A stretch of DNA of 64,000 bases from Pontederia crassipes (Eukaryota > Streptophyta > Magnoliopsida > Commelinales > Pontederiaceae): assembly GCA_030549335.1 (NCBI GenBank), contig CM060183.1, forward strand, positions 33,540,768 to 33,604,767, written 5' to 3'. Made by a program: the position numbers and the translations under genes. The notes below the pieces were generated by a model. The model did no database searches, was not told the origin of the DNA, and worked only from the letters and a program-made list of their open reading frames with translations. Below are positions 62,930 through 64,000 of this stretch, piece by piece (the stretch's first letter is position 1; every line of letters starts with the position of its first letter).

Positions 62930-64000
62930 ATATATAAAAACAGAGGTCGAAAATGCCACGTGTCAAGCTCTCATAAATTAAATATATAAAATGATAATAT
63001 TTTCATTATATAAACATGAATATTTAAAAGTTAGTTATTAAAAATATACAATATTATTATTTATAATTTAAAATTCTATATTTTTAACTATAAATAGAAG
63101 AATTTTCAATGTTCATTTGCATACTCAACGCATTCTTTAAAGGAAAAGAATACATGCGGACCTACAAATATAGGACTGTGCGTGATAAAAAATTTTACTT
63201 ATATATAATTTCTTTTTGTCCAAAAAATTATTATAGGAAAATTTATTTATATGTAATTTATTTTTGTCTAAGAAAAAATGTTAATGGCATGAGGGTCTTT
63301 CAATTTTCATTTACATACTCGATGTCCTCTTTGAAGGTAAAGAGTATATGCGGACTAAAATATTATGTCATGATATAAAGTTAGAGTTAACAACATACAT
63401 TTCATACTCTAATGAATATAAACACAAGTTAAAGGCATTATTCAACTAATATAAATTAAGCATTTTCTATAACAAATAATATATGAAATAAATGATATAC
63501 TTTTTCTGTTATTTATAAATATTTTCACTAATAATTTTTTTATTTGTATATAGTTATTTTTTATTGTAATAATGTTATTATTGTGTCAAGGGGATAGAAA
63601 GTTTACATATATCAAATATTTTATATTGGATAGTTTGTTATGAACCGATATAGGATATGTAATCGACTAATAATAAAATAATCAATCAAGCTTAATCATT
63701 ATGTTATTATTATTAATATTTTCTTAACTTATTATTATATGTATATTTATATGTCATAGTTCCTTATAAATACGTAATCACCTAATAATAAAATAGTCAA
63801 CAAAACTTGATCATTTCGTTATTACTGTAATAGTTAATTTATTATTATATGTATATAAAAATATTGTGTTAGTAATATTCATAAACATATATTATTTCTA
63901 CTAATAAGTTTTAGTTGTATATAGTTATTTTTATTGTTATGATATTGTCTATGATGGAGATATAATACTTATCTATATCAATCATTTAACAACTACGATT
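62930..64000. repeat. AT-rich region of old, diverged duplications, possibly Helitron-related
   Basis: Phrases recur at a distance: ttcatttgcatactcaacgc near 63113 and ttcatttacatactcgatgt near 63305; gtaatcgactaataataaaa at 63659 and gtaatcacctaataataaaa near 63774. The left part (ctatctatatataaaaacag, then atgccacgtgtcaag) resembles the 5' end of some plant Helitrons. No gene is supported, and no Helitron 3' hairpin was found. Confidence 0.4.

Overview
This window is nuclear DNA from a flowering plant. The evidence is split genes with GT-AG introns, a tRNA-Glu gene with a pol III T-run, plant-only gene families (MACPF/CAD1-like, RLP29-like, LRR-VIII-2 receptor kinase, plastid uL13, peroxisomal citrate synthase with an N-terminal PTS2) and long AT-rich spaces filled with transposon remains. 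GC-rich first exons followed by AT-rich later exons (citrate synthase, MACPF, oil-body protein) suit a monocot, but the sequence alone does not fix the species.

Layout. 1-30 (-) is probably the first codons of a gene that runs off the left edge. 3.6-5.1 kb (-) holds an RLP29-like LRR protein. 5.1-13 kb is a long low-coding stretch. It carries a nearly intact 3.0-kb RTE-clade LINE (8664-11656, 19-bp target duplication, one frameshift) and the first exon of an unrecognised two-helix membrane protein (12759-12902, -). 13.1-20.5 kb is repeat-rich: a truncated hAT-like element, an 88-bp tandem array, an L1-type LINE relic, and a 630-bp direct duplication that ends just upstream of the next gene. 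20581-23697 (+) is an intronless STA1/PRP6 splicing-factor gene. 27134-27960 (+) is a two-exon OBAP2-like oil-body-associated protein, followed by tRNA-Glu(CTC). 28677-35185 (-) is a seven-exon MACPF gene. 36833-38173 (-) is an ELF1/ELOF1 homologue whose middle exon is damaged. 39-43 kb is a transposon nest. 43057-47400 (+) is a 13-exon peroxisomal citrate synthase. 49345-52146 (+) is the four-exon plastid ribosomal protein L13. 53343-59916 (-) is a 24-exon LRR-malectin receptor kinase. 60-64 kb is AT-rich repeat.

How it works together. The genes are independent housekeeping, seed-lipid and signalling genes; there is no operon-like cluster. Two relate to seed oil use (oil-body protein, peroxisomal citrate synthase) and three to cell-surface or immune signalling (RLP29-like, MACPF, LRR-VIII-2 kinase). 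I read these associations as ordinary plant gene order.

The most interesting material is transposon biology. Besides the long RTE LINE there are four short RTE 3'-end copies. Three of them sit in introns with target-site duplications of 18-21 bp, and one of these has only 18 bp of inserted sequence. A short-TIR, 8-bp-TSD hAT-like MITE family (three dated copies plus a fragment) and a fold-back element with ~250-bp arms complete the set. I found no CRISPR array, rRNA, or convincing new biochemical system.
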